Positions 33,161-45,512 of a DNA stretch of 64,000 nucleotides are shown piece by piece (position 1 is the first letter of the stretch; the number at the start of each line of letters is the position of its first letter). The notes beneath the pieces were generated by a model that searched no databases, had not been told where the DNA came from, and saw nothing but the letters and a program-made list of their open reading frames with translations. The translations under genes and the position numbers were made by a program. Origin of the DNA: Brachionus manjavacas (Eukaryota > Rotifera > Eurotatoria > Ploima > Brachionidae); the NCBI GenBank assembly GCA_019054805.1, contig JAHQIY010000001.1:4106501-4170500 (forward strand), given 5' to 3'.

Positions 33161-34529
33161 TTATAATAAATTGTTGCCAAGATAACTGAATTTCACGTAA
33201 ATTTACCTTTGAATTTTTTTTTTAAATTTACTAAAATTTTGCTATAAAATTAAAATAATAAAAATAGAGTGTGGTGATTTTTTTAAGATTTGAGCAAATT
33301 CTTTAATTTTTTTAGTTTTTTCCTTAAATTAATAGATATTTGGTAATTTGGTTTATTTTTTTTCATTAATTTTTTATATATTTAAGAAGCAATTAATTAA
33401 AAAACAAAAGTTAATAAAAAAATTTTTTCAATAGGAAAACTTTTAACAGCAAAAATAGGTTCCAAAGCTTTTAATTTATCTGGAATGATGGAATGATTTA
33501 GCAGATCCTAATGGGTGAAACAAACTTGTTTCCCTTTTTTATTTACTAAACTAGCTTAAGTTCTTTACAGCAAAGACTATTTCTATTTTTCATTTAAGTA
33601 TAGAAAAAATGTAAGAAATTTCACAATAGCCTGACAGAAAAACAGGAACTATGAAGATTAAAATTGTTGTATATTATCAGTCTAGAATCAAGATCATTTA
33701 AAAAAAATAAAAATAGATTTTATTTTAAATTACTTAAGATTTTTAGCAATCATTAGAGATAATATTTATTTTTATTCTTATTTAGATTTTCAAAAAATTT
33801 AGAAAAAATTAATGCTTTTAAATTGTTTTTGGTCTTTAATATTTGATCATGAACTTCAATTTCAAAAGCTTCAATAAAGGAATTAAAAGCTTTTATACCC
33901 AGATCAATTCGAGTGTGAATTGTAAAGGTTTTAGAAATAAATAAATCTTATCAGACAATAGAATCTTAAGAGAATTAAAATCTTTTAAAATTATTAGTAA
34001 ATCAATTGTTATTATTATTATTGAAAATTAACGCCCATTCCGGTGATGATAAAAATATAAATTTTACCATCCAAACCTTTATATAACAATTTTTTTATTT
34101 TATGTTAGAAATAAGGCTCATCTTTGAATGAATGTCCAATATTCACCTTTATTCAAGCCAAAAATTTTATTTTGTTAAATGTTCAGAATTAATCAAAAAA
34201 TTAGAATAAATCTTAATTATAAATAAGAAAAAGTTTTTTTTTCAATATTTAAGTATTTTTTCTTCCTAGAATACAGAAGAACATTGACGCAATTTTGCAC
34301 CTTTACAATTTTATTATTGTTTACCTTTTCTTCGTATTTCTGGTGGGGATTCAAAAAAAATTTCTTAATTTTTTTAAATAAAATTTTTAAATATTAAATC
34401 CAAAATAAAGTCAATCCCCAAGGTAAAATATTATTTTTTGTGTTTGATATTCTATTGAAAATTTTCTAAAATAATTTAAAAGAATGACTATGGAAAAAGT
34501 AGCCAAGTCTTAGAACAGAATTATTAATA
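33161..34529. other. Intergenic DNA upstream of receptor gene
   Basis: AT-rich, no gene. It is conserved almost base for base with 44150-45512 because of the segmental duplication. The receptor promoter should lie here; no core element stands out. Confidence 0.6.
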
Positions 34530-36776
34530 ATGCAGAATTTAATTTTATTTATCTTATTCAATACCTTATTAATTGGAATATGTCAAGTAAACAAAACTTG
34601 CAAAAATTACAAAATTTTAAAGAAATTTCCTTTAATCGGGCTAGGCTATAAATTCGAAATAAATATAAACTTTAAAAAAGAATATGGAATAGATTTCAAT
34701 TGTTTTTATCTAAATTCAAATAATTATGTTCTTAACATTTTATCAAATAAAGCTTTTAAATTAGACAGTTCGTTCAAATTTAAAGAGCCTCAAAACGATT
34801 CAGATAGAACAATTCGTTTACAATTTTATAAAATTAGTTCATTTGATTTAAATTTTCGCGTTTTTTTTCATCTAAATAAAAAAATATTAATTCACTTTAT
34901 CTATTTCTTTTATTCGGAGTTTAAAATTTTATTAAATGGGACCGAAAATTGTTTCATAAATGGGACAGAAAATTTTTCTTTTTTTTTTAGAGGAGTAACA
35001 GTTGGATTCGGATTCAGTGTTCGCTATTTTGAAAAAACTTGTCCACTCATTTTTGCAAACTCAAACATTTATTTGCTTCAGATCCATGGTCTAACAAATA
35101 CCTTTCTAAAAAGAAATTTACTTGGTTTTTCAACATTAAATAGTAAATTCAATTCATCTATTCAAAAGTTAGAAGTTAAAGCCTACAGAATTGATTTGTC
35201 TGAAAGCATTTTGGATTCGAATGTATTTGAAGATGTGTATGAATTAGAATTGAAAGGTGAAATTAGAATAACTTCAATCGAAAAATTGAAAAAGCTTGAA
35301 TCAATTAAAATAAAATTAGACAATTTGATTGATTTTATTCATTTTAATCGAGAGACATTAAAAAAATTAGATTCTAATAATGAAACTAAATTAAAATCGC
35401 TAAAAATTTACAATCAAAAATATGAATTCCCAGATAAAGATTTGTGCTATTTTAAAAGTCTTTACTACTTAAAAAAGATAAAGGTAGAATATTCAAGCAA
35501 TTATTATTGTTCATGTACTTTATTTCTTCTACTAAATTTGTCTAGTTCAGCAGACTTGCTTTTATTTCAAAGATTTTCCAAAGAGTGCATTGATCCACTA
35601 AATATTGAAGAGTGTAAAATTGAAAGCAAATTGAATAAATGTAATTCTTCATTTTTGGTAAAATATTCAACATACTCATCTTCAGATTTGATTTATGATT
35701 CGGAAAAGTTAAATTTTCTAACCATCTTCATGACACCAATATTTTGTCTGGTCGCAATCATCACCAATTTGATGAACCTTAAAATTCTATCAAACATTCA
35801 AAAAGTCAAGTTTTCCGCTTCAAATAAACTAATGATGATCAATAGCGTAATCAACTTGGTCTATTCTGTAATCTATTGCTTTCATTTGGTCAACAAATGT
35901 GTTTTTGTAAACGGAATATTTTGTTCAGCCATTCTGCGAGAAAGATCTGTTCAGCTATTCGACATTATTTTTGTTGAATTTTTATTGAGTGTATTAAAGA
36001 TATGGTCGAATGCGTCAATCATTTGTATATCATGGCTGAGACTTAGTCTATTGATCAAAGACAAACCCTGGGTTAAAACAATAAGCAAATTTCAAGAAGA
36101 TAAAAAGTCAAAAATATTTGTAATATGCTTCTTTGTGTTAAGCGTTATTATTTCAATGGATAAGCTGTTTGTTGTTCGAGTGAATGAGCAGTTTTTTGTA
36201 ATGGACGAAAGTGACTATGAGGAATTTCCGAACAAAAACACTTTTTTGATTAAAAGTTTTCGTGGTGTTGGACAGCATTCTTTGGAAGGTATTTATTATT
36301 TTGGAAAAAAAGCCACTATTTTTTATGCATTTTTTGTCTGCAATTTTCTTCTAAATGATCTTTTGGTGTATTTATTGCTTTTTATAATAGACATTTCAAT
36401 TCTTTATTTTTTTCGTAATACAATCAAAGATAAGAAAAATCTGGCTTTAAAACTGAAATTAAAAGAAAAAAGTGAAATAAAAGTCGTAAAATTAAAAGTT
36501 TATGCTACGGTTTGTTTGAATCTAATGATTGTTTTTAGTTTAAAAGTAGCTCACTTCGGAGTCTCATTTTATGTTTTTATGAAAAAATTATTTTCAAATT
36601 TAAATGATTCAAATGTCTGCTTGTATTATAGTAGAGTTTGCTCAAATTATTTAGAATTTAGTGAACAATTCTACATTTTATCAAATGCTTATTCGTTTAT
36701 TTTATTTCGAAACTTAAACAAAGATTTTAAGATTTCTTTTGACGAAATTTTCAACATCTTTCAAAAAGATCATTAA
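34530..36776 (+). CDS. Orphan receptor: LRR-like ectodomain plus seven membrane helices
   Basis: Intronless, 748 aa. Residues 1-19 (NLILFILFNTLLIGIC) form a signal peptide. Residues 20-390 form an ectodomain with N-glycosylation sites (NKT, NGT twice) and leucine-rich-repeat-like spacing (LKKLESIKIKLDNL, LKSLKIYN). It closes with a cysteine cap (CSC, KECIDPLNIEECK). Seven hydrophobic helices follow, at about 394-418, 432-455, 475-500, 527-545, 596-630, 656-680 and 709-728, the last with NAYSFILFRNLNKDF resembling a TM7/helix-8 junction. This is the layout of an LRR-ectodomain GPCR, but no rhodopsin DRY or NPxxY is seen. It is probably a lineage-specific surface receptor. The ligand is unknown; chemoreception is a guess. 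It is the only intact copy of three in the window. Confidence 0.75.
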   Translation: MQNLILFILFNTLLIGICQVNKTCKNYKILKKFPLIGLGYKFEININFKKEYGIDFNCFYLNSNNYVLNILSNKAFKLDSSFKFKEPQNDSDRTIRLQFYKISSFDLNFRVFFHLNKKILIHFIYFFYSEFKILLNGTENCFINGTENFSFFFRGVTVGFGFSVRYFEKTCPLIFANSNIYLLQIHGLTNTFLKRNLLGFSTLNSKFNSSIQKLEVKAYRIDLSESILDSNVFEDVYELELKGEIRITSIEKLKKLESIKIKLDNLIDFIHFNRETLKKLDSNNETKLKSLKIYNQKYEFPDKDLCYFKSLYYLKKIKVEYSSNYYCSCTLFLLLNLSSSADLLLFQRFSKECIDPLNIEECKIESKLNKCNSSFLVKYSTYSSSDLIYDSEKLNFLTIFMTPIFCLVAIITNLMNLKILSNIQKVKFSASNKLMMINSVINLVYSVIYCFHLVNKCVFVNGIFCSAILRERSVQLFDIIFVEFLLSVLKIWSNASIICISWLRLSLLIKDKPWVKTISKFQEDKKSKIFVICFFVLSVIISMDKLFVVRVNEQFFVMDESDYEEFPNKNTFLIKSFRGVGQHSLEGIYYFGKKATIFYAFFVCNFLLNDLLVYLLLFIIDISILYFFRNTIKDKKNLALKLKLKEKSEIKVVKLKVYATVCLNLMIVFSLKVAHFGVSFYVFMKKLFSNLNDSNVCLYYSRVCSNYLEFSEQFYILSNAYSFILFRNLNKDFKISFDEIFNIFQKDH

Positions 36777-38071
36777 ATCATTTAAAATCAATTCTAAAAT
36801 ATTTTTTTTAAAAGTTAAATTAGAAACCATGTTAAAAATAAAAATTTAATTTCTACAGAAGCTTAAAATAATTTTGAAAATTAAATATTTACTTACTGGC
36901 TTTCAAATTTTTTTAAAAAATTAGTAAAATTATGTCCATAATTTGTGGGTCAATTAATGTTTATTGTTCAATTTTCAATTTAAATGTTAACTTTTTCGCC
37001 TTTTAATAATTTTAAATAAAAATGCTAAAATAGCTTTTTTTTATTTTGATAAAAATATTTATTTGTTAATGTTAGAAACCTGTGGAGATGTCTTACATGA
37101 ATACTAAGATAGCTCTTACAGCTTAAATACAACTTAAATTAGATTCCCAGTCACAAAGAAAACGATGATTAATCGAAGAAAATTGATAGATGAATCTTTA
37201 ATGAGTTAGGAACCATTTCATCCAGATTCACCGAAGAAAATAAGTATATTTCATCGGAAATAATCGATGAAAATTTTTTTTTAATACATCATGATTTTTT
37301 TAATTATTAAAATATAGTTTTTTAATTTTCAAATAATTTTTAAGTTAATAATAAGCAAAAATTTTATTAGTTTTTTTTTCAACTGATTTTTAACTGAAAA
37401 TTAATTTTGACGCTTGATTAAGACGAACATTAATTCACATTTTTCTCAATTGATAGACTTTAATTCCTTATTCAATAAGTTGCTTTTTAATTTTAAAATT
37501 ACTTAATAGCCCTTTAACTAGACAAAAAGTAGCTTGAGCAAATTTGAAATCAAAGAACATTATAAACAATCCAATAATATAAATAACTTCCTTTGTTAAG
37601 AGCTGATACACTGATAAATAATTGAACATGAATTATCACCAAATATCGCCTTAAAGAATTATTAGATGTATCAGCTTCATCTTATTCGGCTATTAGACTA
37701 AGGCATTCTTCTAAAATGGCTGATTTTATAATTTTCGTTATTTTTTTCTCATTATTTCGGTAATTTACGAATTTTTAGGCAATATCTAAATAAATAAAAA
37801 TTCAAATTAAATTAATGACTATTTAAGAATTAAATTAATAAGCAATTTTTCTTCGAATCTTTTTAAAAAAATCCTGAAATTGTTTATAACTTAAATTTGA
37901 TGTCAACTAACTAAGTTTGTTTCGTTTAATTTCTATTTGAAAAACTGAATATTCTCATGATCAGTTCTATTGAAAGGGAAAGTCAAAATCGAAACATCTA
38001 ATTAGTAAATTTAAAAATCGATCTATAGCAATCGCTACAATACCCGTTGATTCTCAAGAATACTGTGTTCC
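36777..38071. other. Intergenic, no gene seen
   Basis: AT-rich. The first 540 bp belong to the duplicated segment and the rest is unique. It ends at the poly-A-like tail of the LINE at 38072. Confidence 0.55.
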
Positions 38072-38292
38072 ATTTTATTTATTTTTTATTTATTTGTTTT
38101 CTGTACCGAGCTAAAGCTCCTTCAGAATAAATTAAAAATAAAATAAAAAAAATAAAATAAAAATAAAATTAAAGTAAATAAAATTAGATAAAAAAAAAAA
38201 GAATCAAAATAGAGTAAATAAGCTAAAAAAAATTAAAGTTGAAAAGACATAAATTGGAAAAGATTGTTTCATGTGGCACATGTTTAAATAGT

Positions 38293-41102
38293 TCAAGTTT
38301 CAGGAAAAAAAGAAGAAAAAGTAAGGTAGTAATTACACAATGGAGTTGGGTATTCAATATATCTTGATTCGAAACCTTCTTTGTATTCTTTCACCAGTCT
38401 TTCAACCAATGGAATAGAATGACTCAGTCCTGTCCCAACATATTTCTCGCTCAACTCAAAAAGACGATTCGAGACTGTTAGTAATTTTAGTTTATTAAAA
38501 GCTTCATGTTGCACGATGTTGGAGGGAGTATCATATTTTAACTTAAGGATAGATCTTACTGCTGTATTCTGAATTGCTTGTAGTTTTTTGATATTATTTT
38601 CTGAAAATGAATTTAAGCAAGGAAAAGAATAGTCTAAAATCGATCCGACTAACGATTTATATAAATTTCCTAGTGTGTTTTGATTGAGACCCCATTTTTT
38701 GTTTGACAATATCTTAATAATATTTAGCCTTTTGTTGCAGCGTTCTTTAATTTCGTCTACTAGTGTATTAAAGTTTAACTTAGAATCAAATTTAATACCA
38801 AGAAACTTGATTTCTTTTTGGCTAACTATTCTGTTTCCATAGATTTTTAAGTTTAGATTATCACTCTCTTTTTTGTACCTAGAAAAGACTACTGAACATG
38901 ACTTTTCAACTGATATCTTCATTTTCCATTTAATAAGCCATTGTTCTAGTTCGTTGGTGTATTTATTAATCTTATTTTCTAGGTTCCCTTTCTTGTTATA
39001 AATGAAGAATGTAACTAGATCATCTGCGAAAAGCAGAGAGTATTCGTTATTTGTTTTGTTTCTTTTTGGGATGTCATTAATATAAATACTAAATAAAAGA
39101 GGACTTATTACTGAGCCTTGAGGAACACCTGCAGTTATTTGATATTCGTCGCTCAATTGGTCATTCACATTTACCTTAAATGTCCTACTATCTAAAAAGG
39201 ATCTAATCCAGTTAGTCAAGTATTGTGGTGGATTTATTTTTATTAATTTATAAATTAAACCTTCGTGCCAAACCCTATCAAAGGCTTTAGAAATATCAAA
39301 AAAAAGGCCACAAACTCTTTTTTTTCTATTAAATGATTCCACAATTTTTTGAATTAAAATGAAAAGATTATCTGATGTTCGCCGGTATTTTCTAAATCCA
39401 GATTGCTCCTGGATAAGGAGTGAATTTTGTTCCAAATAATTGTATAATCTTGAAAATACTATGCGTTCCAAGAGCTTTCCTAAACAACTCGTTATACTAA
39501 TTGGTCTATAATTTAAAGGATCTTGTAAAGAAGAGGCTTTTTTTTGAATCATAGTAATGTTCGATGTTTTCCATGCTTTAGGGACTCTACCTTCTCGAAG
39601 AGATAAATTAAAAAGTTCTATTTCTATTAATGAATTTCTAGGTAAGTTTTTTAACATTAGATTATGAATTTGGTCAGGTCCTGATGCCGCTTCATTTTTC
39701 AATCTTTTTAAAGCCATAATTAATTCATTTAAGCAAATTGGATCATTAAAATTAGACTGATCATAATTTCGAAAGAATTCAGAGTAAGAATTAAGTATTT
39801 CGAAATATTTATCAAGATCTATTAAATCAGAATTAGGACTAAATATTGAAGATAGGAGTTCTCCAGAGCATTTTCCCTTTTCTTCATTAGTTTTGAATTC
39901 CTTGTCATTTAAAAACAATTTTGGGATTAAATTTGATCCTTTTTTTGATCTAAATTTATTTATTTTTTTCCAGAATGGTCTACTTGTCAGTGGGTTTTTT
40001 CCCATTTTCTCAATAAAATCAAACCAATTTTGATTCCAGAATTTTTTTAAAGAGGCCTTTAACTCGAATGTTAGTTGATTAAATTTTTTCTTGAGATTTT
40101 GACAGCGAGTTTTTTGAAAGTTTCTTCTTACTCTCCTACGTTCTTTTATCAGAATAACAATGTTCGGGGGAAGACTGGTTTTGTAGATTTTCTGCGAATG
40201 ATAAGGAATGCTTTTATGTGAAGTAGAAATAATTTTTTCTGTAATTTTATCATTTAGTTGATCAATAGTGAGGGGACTTTCAGTGATATTAACTAATTGA
40301 GAATTTAAAATCTCGCTGAATAATTACCAGTTTGCTTTCTTATAGTTAAACTTTTTAGCTGCTGATTTATTTTCTAATTGATAGCCCATAGAAATCGATG
40401 CTTCGATTGGGAAATGGTCACTAGTCATGTCTTGACTATTTAGGACACAAAAGTCGGTCATTTTGTCAATTAATGAAGATGAAACTAATTAAAGATCAAG
40501 AATTTCAAAGTAATTCATATTAAAAATATTGAAGGTAGGACGCTTATCATTAATTACTGAGAAGTCTAACTCATTGATTATTCTTTCCAACATTATTGCG
40601 TTTTCATTTTCCCCTACGCAGCCTATTTGCTTTGTTCTGGCGTTAAGATCACCACCTAAAATGTAGTTTCTACATTTTTTATTAACAGTTTTAAAAAACT
40701 CAAAGTTCAGAAGCATATTGGGTGGATTATAAAGACTGAATATAAACAATTCATTATTCTTTCCTAAGTTCATTTTTATACAAAGGAGTTCGGAATTGAA
40801 TTCCTCATAAGAGAAATCTTGTATGAATTCAATTCCTTCTTTAATTAAAATTGCCACTCCTCCTCCATACTTGTTGCGTGGTTTTGTTATGAATTGATAA
40901 TTGTGAAAATCAAGATAAATATTTGCCTCACTTAAATCTATCTTTAGTTCATTGAGCAAAACAATGTCTGGACATTTTTGAAAAAATTGGCTAAGAGATG
41001 AACCCTACTAGGTAAATGAAGACAATTCCAGTGTGTAATTACTAACCTTGTTTTATTAAGAGGTTTTGTTCTTAAAGTTGATTTATTTATCTTCTTGTTC
41101 AT
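38293..41102 (-). pseudogene. LINE-1f ORF2: AP endonuclease plus reverse transcriptase
   Basis: It starts at ATG 41102. The endonuclease shows RLVITHWNC, then after a frameshift near 40975 GGGVAILIKEG, SLYNPP and GGDLNAR. In-frame TAAs occur at 40489-40491 and 40324-40326. The reverse transcriptase follows without a stop from 40323 to 38293, with KNEAASGPDQIHN, NYRPISITSCLGKLLERI, LFFDISKAFDRVWHEG, AGVPQGSVISPLLFSIYIND, the catalytic YSLLFADDLV and LGIKFDSKLNF. The catalytic aspartates are intact. The protein would drive target-primed reverse transcription, but the breaks upstream prevent a full product here. The 570-codon RT frame has stayed open, so decay is recent. Confidence 0.88.
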
Positions 41103-42315
41103 TCTAAATTTTCTTCAATGCTGTTTTGACCGGCAGTTTGCTGACCAATTTCGTTAGATGATTGATCTACTTGAATTGAACATTCAGTTGTTGAACTGTT
41201 TGATTCAGACTCGAAGGTACTGTCGTTTTGATTTTCTAAGACAACTAATGGTTTCTTTGATTCATTTTCGGTGAGCTCTTTTTCATTTGGATCAGATTCG
41301 GGAAATCTCTTGGTTTGATTTTTGGTTTGGAAAAAATACTCAGTCTCATTCTGATCATTTGAGCGTACATTGACAGGTGACTGGCATAGTGGTAGAAAAT
41401 CGTTTAAACGACTTACCAAAGCTTCTTCTAAAACTGGAGTTTTAAGGTCTTTTGGGCTAATTTGGGATATTACGTCATTGAAATTTGTTGGCTGATATCC
41501 AGGTGTTTTTGGCATCACATTTTCATCATTATCTTTTTGGTCATCTTCAAATAATGATTGCGTTTCTTCTTGGTCAATGTAAAGATCATTGTAGTCAATC
41601 TTTTTCCTTTCAAGCGACTTAAGCTTTTCGGCAATGGGGCATTTTTTTGTCAAATGTCCTTTCTGATGACAATTTTCGCATAGTGTTTCTTTGACAGGGC
41701 ATTTAGCAATGTTGTGTCCTTCATCATCACAAAAATAGCATTTCTGCTTTTGTCCAACAATTGACACAAGACACTTTAAACCATACATTATTGTGGGGCC
41801 TGACAAGCTTCCAATAATATTCTCAACTTCTTTTGGAAATGATATTCTCACCCTTCTGACACCATTTTTCCTCTCGGGTCTATCTTTATATTTTTCTTCG
41901 GTAATGTGTTCAATATTGAGTTCATCAATTCGAACAGCATTAAAGAAGGTTTCAAGTCTATGATTCTCGAAATCAGAGGCAAGAAGTGAAATCGAAAAGT
42001 ACAATACCTTCTGAGATCCGGGACTTTATTTGCATCTTCAAGTCTGAAAATGGTTCCATTGATATTGATGTCACGATCGAAAACTTTGGCAACATTAAAA
42101 GCAGCATTAAACTCTATTATCCAAACTTTGTTTGAAGAGAAATTATAGATACTTGTGATCGCATCATTTTCTACTTGGTTCAGGACGACATCAAGTGCAC
42201 TAAATAAGACTTTATGGCTAATCGGTTTGTCTAACCTCTTCAAGTTTAGCTTGACCGAATTTTTAAATATCCACCGTCGGTTTTGGTTTGTTTTGTTGAG
42301 CAACATTGCCAACAC
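41099..42315 (-). pseudogene. LINE-1f ORF1: Gag-like zinc-knuckle protein
   Basis: From ATG 42315 the frame reads an RRM-like N-terminal part (AITSIYNFSSNKVWIIEF, NINGTIFRLEDANKVPD). It must shift by one base near 42005 to continue as VLYFSISLLASDFENH. Two CCHC zinc knuckles follow, CYFCDDEGHNIAKC and CENCHQKGHLTKKC, at about 41690-41740 and 41640-41680, then a Glu/Asn-rich C-terminus. ORF1 proteins coat the LINE RNA. The TGA (41101-41099) overlaps the ORF2 ATG. Confidence 0.85.
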
Positions 42316-42402
42316 ACAACTTTCAACGGTTTTTAAATCACGTGATGACGCTATTAATTAAATTTTGGTTTTTCAAATTTGCTAAGCCAAACGACAAATT
42401 TT

Positions 42403-42432
42403 CAAATTTTCATTCAATGGAATGAAAATTTG
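42403..42432. repeat. Perfect 13-bp-arm palindrome at LINE 5' end
   Basis: CAAATTTTCATTC (42403-42415) and its exact complement (42420-42432) are separated by AATG. It lies within 40 bp of the 5' end of the LINE and 10 bp before the receptor-derived sequence resumes at 42442. Confidence 0.8.
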
Positions 42433-42481
42433 TAAATTTGTATGGAAAAAGTAGCCAAGTCTTAGAACAGAATTATTAATA

Positions 42482-43573
42482 ATGCAGAATTTAATTTTAT
42501 TTATCTTATTCAATACCTTATTAATTGGAATATGTCAAGTAAACAAAACTTGCAAAAATTACAAAATTTTAAAGAAATTTCCTTTAATCGGGCTAGGCTA
42601 TAAATTCGAAATAAATATAAACTTTAAAAAAGAATATGGAATAGATTTCAATTGTTTTTATCTAAATTCAAATAATTATGTTCTTAACATTTTATCAAAT
42701 AAAGCTTTTAAGTTAGACAGTTCGTTCAAATTTAAAGAGCCTCGAATCGATTCAGATAGAACAATTGGTATACAATTTTATAAAATTAGTTCATTTGATT
42801 TAAATTTTCAGGTTTTTTTCATCTAAATAAAAAAATATTTATCCACCTTATCTATTTCTTTTATTCGGAGTTTAAAATTTTATTAAATGGGACCGAAAAT
42901 TGTTTCATAAATGGGACAGAAAATTTTTCTTTTTTTTTTAGAGGAGCTACAGTTGGATTCGGATTCAGTGTTCGCTATTTTGAAAAAACTTGTCCACTCA
43001 TTTTTGCAAACTCAAACATTTATTTGCTTCAGATTCATGGTCTAACAAATACCTTTCTAAAAAGAAATTTACTTGGTTTTTCAACATTAAATAGTAAAAT
43101 CAATTCATCTATTCAAAAGTTAGAAGTTAAAGCCTACAGAATTGATTTGTCTGAAAGCATTTTGGATTCGAATGTATTTGAAGATGTGTATGAATTAGAA
43201 TTGAAAGGTGAAATTAGAATAACTTCAATCGAAAAATTGAAAAAGCTTGAATCAATTAAAATAAAATTAGACAATTTAATTGATTTTATTCATTTTAATC
43301 AAGTGACATTAAAAAAATTAGATTCTAATAATGAAACTAAATTAAAATCGCTAAAAATTTACAATCAAAAATATAAATTCCCAGATAAAGATTTGTGCTA
43401 TTTTAAAAGTCTTTACTACTTAAAAAAGATAAAGGTAGAATATTCAAGCAATTATTATTGTTCATGTACTTTATTTCTTCTACTAAATTTGTCTAGTTCA
43501 GCAGACTTGCTTTTATTTCAAAGATTTTCCAAAGAGTGCATTGATCCACTAAATATTGAAGAGTGTAAAATTT
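42482..43573 (+). pseudogene. Receptor gene copy B, truncated and frameshifted
   Basis: Homologous to the first half of the receptor at 34530 (signal peptide and ectodomain) but missing all membrane helices. A T-run of seven at 42813-42819, where the other two copies have eight, shifts the frame after about 111 codons. At 43574 the sequence jumps into the LINE-derived start of the second duplicated segment. It shares RIDSDRTIGIQ, NQVTLKK and YKFPDK with copy C against copy A, so B and C are closest relatives. The 5' flank is cut by the LINE at 42441. Confidence 0.9.
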
Positions 43574-43599
43574 GCTCTTTGGCTCTTTTCATAAGTTCT

Positions 43600-44150
43600 T
43601 TCTTTAGGCCGTGTGGACATATAGCACTGGATTCCATTGAACTTATCTTAAGCCATTTTGAAACCAGCGGTTGATTTGGATTTCACTACATTTCTGGTAA
43701 CTTATACCAATGCGGAACTACCCTTTTTGAGAAAGAGGAATCTGGCGCTTACCGCAGCTGAATTTCAAATTTGAGCCGAGAAATTTTATCTCTGATGTTA
43801 TTCCCTCTTAATGCCGTAACAGGACCCTTGTTTTCTGATCTTTACACAGTTTCATGCGCCACACATCTTTTCTCTGACACACTGAATAAAGATTTTTCTT
43901 TATTTACTATACCGAGTATTTTTGAGTCATCTGCATTAAATTCCATTCTATTTGAAACGCAGTCAGGGAGGTCATTTATGTACAGAACAAATAACAGGAA
44001 TCCAAGTACAGATCCTTGTGGAACTCCACTCAATATCTCTGACCATTCAGATACTCCATTATCAAGACAACTCGCTGAGTTCTCTTACTCAAAGTCTTTG
44101 AACCACCTAAACCATTTTCTCAACAAAGCAATTTAAGAATTTTATTTATA
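43600..44150 (-). mobile_element. LINE RT fragment (duplicate of 32680-33160)
   Basis: Same relic as in copy 1 of the duplication, with the identical SGVPQGSVLGFLLF motif and the same NADD substitution. It keeps the stretch deleted from copy 1. Confidence 0.75.
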
Positions 44151-45512
44151 ATAAATTGTTGCCAAGATAACTGAATTTCACGTAAATTTACCTTTGAATT
44201 TTTTTTTTAAATTTACTAAAATTTTGCTATTAAATTAAAATAATAAAAATAGATTGTTGTGATTTTTTTAAGATTTGAGCAAATTCTTTAATTTTTTTAG
44301 TTTTTTCCTTAAATTAATAGATATTTGGTAATTTGGTTTATTTTTTTTCATTAAATTTTTATATATTTAAGAAGCAATTAATTAAAAAACAAAAGTTAAT
44401 AAAAAATTTTTTCAATAGGAAAACTTTTAACAGCAAAAATAGGTTCCAAAGCTTTTAATTTATCTGGAATGATGGAATGATTTAGCAGATCCTAATGGGT
44501 GAAACAAACTTGTTTCCCTTTTTTATTTACTAAACTAGCTTAAGTTCTTTACAGCAAAGACTATTTCTATTTTTCATTTAAGTATAGAAAAAATGTAAGA
44601 AATTTCACAATAGCCTGACAGAAAAACAGGAACTATGAAGATTAAAATTGTTGTATATTATCAGTCTAGAATCAAGATCATTTAAAAAAAATAAAAATAG
44701 ATTTTATTTTAAATTACTTAAGATATTTAGCAATCATTAGAGATAATATTTATTTTTATTCTTATTTAGATTTTCAAAAAATTTAGAAAAAATTAATGCT
44801 TTTAAATTGTTTTTGGTCTTTAATATTTGATCATGAACTTCAATTTCAAAAGCTTCAATAAAGGAATTAAAAGCTTTTATACCCAGATCAATTCGAGTGT
44901 GAATTGTAAAGGTTTTAGAAATAAATAAATCTTATCAGACAATAGAATCTTAAGAGAATTAAAATCTTTTAAAATTATTAGTAAATCAATTGTTATTATT
45001 ATTATTGAAAATTAACGCCCATTCCGGTGATGATAAAAATATAAATTTTACCATCCAAACCTTTATATAACAATTTTTTTTTATTTTATGTTAGAAATAA
45101 GGCTCATCTTTGAATGAATGTCCAATATTCACCTTTATTCAAGCCAAAAATTTTATTTTGTTAAATGTTCAGAATTAATCAAAAAATTAGAATAAATCTT
45201 AATTATAAATAAGAAAAAGTTTTTTTCAATATTTAAGTATTTTTCTTCCTAGAATACAGAAGAACATTGACGCAATTTTGCACCTTTACAATTTTATTAT
45301 TGTTTACCTTTTCTTCGTATTTCTGGTGGGGATTCAAAAAAAATTTCTTAATTTTTTTAAATAAAATTTTTAAATATTAAATCCAAAATAAAGTCAATCC
45401 CCAAGGTAAAATTTTATTTTTTGTGTTTGATATTCTATTGAAAATTTTCTAAAATAATTTAAAAGAATGACTATGGAAAAAGTAGCCAAGTCTTAGAACA
45501 GAATTATTAATA

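Larger units (their letters stand above)
32666..37317 (+). repeat. Segmental duplication, copy 1
   Basis: This 4.65-kb block recurs in direct orientation at 43578-48297 with very few differences. It includes a LINE fragment, 1.4 kb of intergenic DNA, the intact receptor gene and about 540 bp of its 3' flank. Copy 1 lacks about 70 bp present in copy 2 near 43638-43710, so it has a private deletion. The start is marked by TTTGGCTCTTTTCATAAG and the end by AAAATATAG. Confidence 0.9.
38072..42441 (-). mobile_element. LINE-1f, near full-length but degenerate (CR1/jockey-like)
   Basis: About 4.4 kb on the minus strand. It runs from a 5' region at 42441 that contains a palindrome (42403-42432), through ORF1 (Gag-like) and ORF2 (endonuclease plus reverse transcriptase), to a 3' UTR with hairpin GAGCTTTAGCTC (38108-38119) and a tail of AAATAAAT repeats near 38072-38100. 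ORF1 and ORF2 overlap by ATGA (41102-41099), a stop-restart layout. One frameshift in ORF1, one in the endonuclease and two in-frame stops in ORF2 make this copy non-autonomous as read. The clade is inferred from motifs only. Confidence 0.85.
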
